A DNA stretch of 8,079 nucleotides from Pseudomonadota bacterium. GTDB taxonomy: Bacteria > Pseudomonadota > Alphaproteobacteria > Sphingomonadales > Sphingomonadaceae. Positions 5,732 through 8,079 of this stretch are shown here, one piece after another; the first letter of the stretch is position 1; every line of letters begins with the position of its first letter. A program made the position numbers and the translations under genes. The notes beneath the pieces are model-generated. The model did no database searches. It was not told the origin of the DNA and worked only from the letters and a program-made list of their open reading frames with translations. The stretch covers positions 1 to 8,079 of the forward strand of contig JAFABD010000265.1 in NCBI GenBank assembly GCA_023426225.1, read 5' to 3'.

Positions 5732-7303
5732 TCATTCGGCCGCGATCGGCGCATAGCCGCTCGACGCGGGCGCCGGGGCGGTCGCCGCTTCCAGCGGCTC
5801 GGGGCCCTTGCGGATCGATTCGATCATCAGCCGCACTTCGATCACCGCCAGCGTGCCATAGAGCAGCGTGAAGCCCGCGATCGTCGTCCACAGTTGCGGG
5901 ACGGTCAGGTCCGACGTGCCCAGGAACGTCGGCAGCACGCCGTCGATCGCCCAGGGCTGGCGGCCGATTTCCGCCAGGATCCAGCCGAACTCAGCCGCCA
6001 TCCACGGCAGCGGAATGATCCACACCGCCGCGCGCAGGAACCAGCGACGGTCGAACCGGCGCCGCGTCGCCAGCACAAAGGCGGTCGCGAAAAAGGCGAT
6101 GAAGAAGAAGCCTAGCCCCGCCATCGCGCGGAACACCCAGAACATCGCCGGCACGTTCGGCACGGTCGACCAGGCCGCCTGGTCGATCAGTTGCGCATTC
6201 GCCCGGCGGGGATCGTCGACGAAGCGCTTGAGCAGCAGGCCATAGCCCAGATTGCCGCGATTTTCCTCGAACTGCGCCCGGGCCGAGGCGTCGTTGCGGT
6301 TGACCTTCAGCCGCTCGACCGCGTCATAGGCCAGGATGCCGCTGCGCACGCGCGCCCGCGCCTGGTCGACCAGTTCATAGATGCCGGTCACCTCGCCGGT
6401 CAGGCTGCGCGTCGCGATCAGGCCCAGCAGGTGCGGGATCTTGATCTCATAGGCGGTCTCGCGCGTCGCGTTGCTCGGCAGGCCGAATGCGGCAAAGCCG
6501 GCCGGTGCGGGCTCGGTGTGCCACATCGCCTCGATCGCGGCGAGCTTCATCTTCTGGTTGTCGCTCAGCGCATAGCCGCTCTCGTCGCCCAGCACGACGG
6601 CCGAAAGCGACGCGGCCAGCCCGAACGCCGCCGCCACGGTGAACGAACGGCGCGCGACCGGCTGCCAGCGCCCGCGCAGCAGGAACAGCGACGAAACGCC
6701 CAGCACGAACACCGCGGCGGTCACATAGCCCGCGCTCACCGTGTGGACGAACTTGGCCTGCGCCACCGGGTTGAACAGCACCGCCATGAAGTCGGAGACT
6801 TCCATGCGCATCGTCGACGGGTTGAACACCGCGCCGGCGGGATGCTGCATCCAGCCGTTCGCGACCAGGATCCACAGCGCCGACAGGTTCGAACCCAGCG
6901 CGACCATGAAGGTCACGCCCAGATGCGCCCGCTTCGACATGCGGTCCCAGCCAAAGAACATCAGGCCGACGAACGTCGCCTCGAGGAAGAAGGCCATCAG
7001 GCCCTCGATCGCCAGCGGCGCCCCGAAAATGTCGCCGACATAGTGCGAATAATAGGCCCAGTTCGTGCCGAACTGGAATTCCATCGTCAGGCCCGTCGCC
7101 ACGCCGAGCACGAAGTTGATGCCGAACAGCTTGGCCCAGAACCGGGTCACCTGCCGCCACACCGGGCGGTCGGTCATCACATAGATGCTCTCGAAAATGA
7201 CGAGCATGAACGAAAGCCCCAGCGTCAGGGGCACGAACAGAAAATGGTAGAGAGCTGTTAGCGCGAACTGCAGCCGCGACAGCTCGATCACCGCCATGTC
7301 CAT
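5732..7303 (-). CDS. cydA: Cytochrome bd ubiquinol oxidase subunit I CydA
   Basis: CydA carries haems b558, b595 and d and the quinol site of the high-affinity bd oxidase in the inner membrane. It is 523 residues (E. coli 522). Ligands are visible at the expected places: H20 (b595 side), E100 and E108 in the GLMAFFLE helix, and H187 with M394 (FWVFRAMAGLG) for b558. Residues K253 and E258 in KMKLAAIEAMWH mark the quinol-binding Q-loop. The full span between this loop and M394 is kept, so it is the long Q-loop type like E. coli. About nine hydrophobic spans occur. I chose the first ATG (7303) because AAGGA (7317-7313) is 9 nt upstream; a second ATG lies two codons later. It heads cydA-cydB-cydX. 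No cydDC assembly genes are in the window. A palindrome and repeat upstream may control it. Confidence 0.97.
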   Translation of the reverse strand: MDMAVIELSRLQFALTALYHFLFVPLTLGLSFMLVIFESIYVMTDRPVWRQVTRFWAKLFGINFVLGVATGLTMEFQFGTNWAYYSHYVGDIFGAPLAIEGLMAFFLEATFVGLMFFGWDRMSKRAHLGVTFMVALGSNLSALWILVANGWMQHPAGAVFNPSTMRMEVSDFMAVLFNPVAQAKFVHTVSAGYVTAAVFVLGVSSLFLLRGRWQPVARRSFTVAAAFGLAASLSAVVLGDESGYALSDNQKMKLAAIEAMWHTEPAPAGFAAFGLPSNATRETAYEIKIPHLLGLIATRSLTGEVTGIYELVDQARARVRSGILAYDAVERLKVNRNDASARAQFEENRGNLGYGLLLKRFVDDPRRANAQLIDQAAWSTVPNVPAMFWVFRAMAGLGFFFIAFFATAFVLATRRRFDRRWFLRAAVWIIPLPWMAAEFGWILAEIGRQPWAIDGVLPTFLGTSDLTVPQLWTTIAGFTLLYGTLAVIEVRLMIESIRKGPEPLEAATAPAPASSGYAPIAAE

Positions 7304-7325
7304 GGCTTCACGTCCTTCAGAAACG

Positions 7326-7338
7326 GCGGGACTCCCGC
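7326..7338 (-). other. Small GC hairpin in the cydA leader
   Basis: GCGGG and CCCGC flank a 3-nt loop, giving a perfect 5-bp hairpin that ends 23 bp upstream of the cydA ATG and 9 bp before its ribosome binding site. It may affect translation of cydA or bind a regulator. It could be chance in GC-rich DNA. Confidence 0.3.
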
Positions 7339-7363
7339 AGGGCTGAGGGTATGATTACGCCTT

Positions 7364-7390
7364 ATGTGAAATTCAGTAAATGTGACATTT
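7364..7390 (-). promoter_or_regulatory. Palindrome and direct repeat upstream of cydA, candidate operator
   Basis: In the 104-bp gap between gspK and cydA, an AT-rich block stands out. It contains the perfect 13-bp palindrome AAATGT-G-ACATTT (7378-7390) and an imperfect direct repeat, ATGTGAAATT (7364-7373) and ATGTGACATT (7380-7389), 9 of 10 identical and 16 bp apart. The gap must hold the cydABX promoter unless it is read from gspK, although no clean -35/-10 pair is visible. The sites do not match the inverted FNR (TTGAT-N4-ATCAA) or CRP (TGTGA-N6-TCACA) consensus, so the binding protein is unknown. Confidence 0.5.
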
Positions 7391-7407
7391 TGTCCCAGGG
7401 TTTCCCC

Positions 7408-8079
7408 TTAGTGCGCGGCGGCACCCCCGACGGGCGCCGGAAAGCCCGGGGCGGCGGGCGGCACCGCGGCGTTGCGCCACCGCTCGACCGGCTCCGCCAC
7501 CGCGCTGCCGTCGGCCAGGCGCCGCCGCCGGATCAGCGTCGCGATCTGCTGGCGCGTGCTGCCGATCGTCACGCGCGTGCGCACCCAATAGCGGTCGGAC
7601 CGGAAATCGGCGCCGCTCGGCATCGTCACGCTCATCCGCGACAGGTCGTCGGGGGTCAGATAGCCGCGCTGGTCGCGAATCGCGATCAGCCGCGCCACCG
7701 TCGCCGGGTCGCGGAACAACAGCGCCATCACCTCGGCGCTCGCGCTGTTGAGGTTGATCGTCGTCGTCCCCGGCAGCGCGGTGACGAGCCGCTCGAGCCG
7801 CGCGGCGACCCTGGCATCGACCCCCATGGTGCGCAGCGGCGTCAGGTCGGTCAGCGGGCCGTTCAGCCGCACATACTGGATCGCCGCGACCATCTGTTCC
7901 TGCGTCAGCCCAACCTCGCGCGCGATCGCCAGGAACTGGATGCTCGCGCCCACGTCGCCGCTGCGCACGCCGTTGATGTTGAACCGGTCCTGCGCGTCGG
8001 CGATCGCCAGTTCGAACCGCCCGCCCTCGATCGGCGCGCCGCGCTCGGCCAGCCTGCCCCACGCCTCGCCCGCATAGTC
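7408..8079 (-). CDS. gspK: Type II secretion minor pseudopilin GspK, C-terminal part
   Basis: GspK caps the type II secretion pseudopilus tip together with GspI and GspJ. Only 223 C-terminal residues are present; the frame stays open to the right window edge, so the prepilin leader and N-terminal helix are missing (the family is usually 300 residues or more). Visible family marks are the segment ELAIADAQDRFNINGV (24-38), a helical middle part, the motif TTINLNSASAEVMALLF (106-122) and RGYLTPDDLSRM (138-149), all typical of the GspK helix-hairpin-like domain and the region after it. The last 25 residues are Ala/Pro-rich and probably disordered. The stop is TAA at 7410-7408, 104 bp before cydA. 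GspL and GspM often follow GspK, but here the next gene is cydA, so they must lie elsewhere or upstream. No clear terminator follows. Confidence 0.88.
   Translation of the reverse strand, partial: DYAGEAWGRLAERGAPIEGGRFELAIADAQDRFNINGVRSGDVGASIQFLAIAREVGLTQEQMVAAIQYVRLNGPLTDLTPLRTMGVDARVAARLERLVTALPGTTTINLNSASAEVMALLFRDPATVARLIAIRDQRGYLTPDDLSRMSVTMPSGADFRSDRYWVRTRVTIGSTRQQIATLIRRRRLADGSAVAEPVERWRNAAVPPAAPGFPAPVGGAAAH

Noticed and set aside
6191..7261. Plus-strand ORF of 356 codons opposite cydA, and similar ones at 4705-5871 and 2227-3375
   Set aside because: All are mirror frames of secure minus-strand genes with biased low-complexity products and no family features.
7364..7390. CRP site upstream of cydA (two TGTGA elements)
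   Set aside because: The TGTGA elements are direct, not inverted, and 16 bp apart, so they do not form the CRP palindrome.

Overview
The window is GC-rich, densely packed chromosomal DNA. All eight protein genes and the one tRNA lie on the minus strand. Gene content, protein style and composition suggest an alphaproteobacterium, most likely a sphingomonad. That is inference from composition and remembered family resemblance; no taxonomic marker was compared. I see no transposase, integrase, phage gene or CRISPR array.

Layout in the direction of transcription (right to left). At the right edge is the C-terminal part of a type II secretion minor pseudopilin (gspK, 8079-7408, cut by the window). 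After a 104-bp gap holding a 13-bp palindrome and an imperfect direct repeat comes the cytochrome bd quinol oxidase operon cydA-cydB-cydX (7303-4439), including a 32-residue CydX that is easily missed. Next is a ~440-bp gene-free gap (4438-3999), most of which folds on paper into a row of six or seven adjacent hairpins. Then come a 1-Cys peroxiredoxin, a cysteine-free ArsR-family regulator joined to it by a TGATG stop/start overlap, and a short-chain dehydrogenase, probably one operon (3998-2146). After 139 bp comes hemN, the oxygen-independent coproporphyrinogen III oxidase (2006-654). A 184-bp gap with a strong consensus promoter leads to tRNA-Pro(CGG) (469-393). The last 392 bp hold no gene, only a possible tRNA terminator, two A/T tracts and several strong inverted repeats.

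Functionally, cydABX (high-affinity respiration, resistant to NO and peroxide) and hemN (haem synthesis without O2) both suit low-oxygen life. Between them sits a peroxide-handling enzyme with its own regulator. A low-oxygen/oxidative-stress neighbourhood is plausible, but a shared regulator is not shown: no convincing FNR box was found.

The most unusual signals are the unexplained structured stretch at 4147-4415, the cysteine-free ArsR coupled to a peroxiredoxin, and the palindrome/direct-repeat block in front of cydA.
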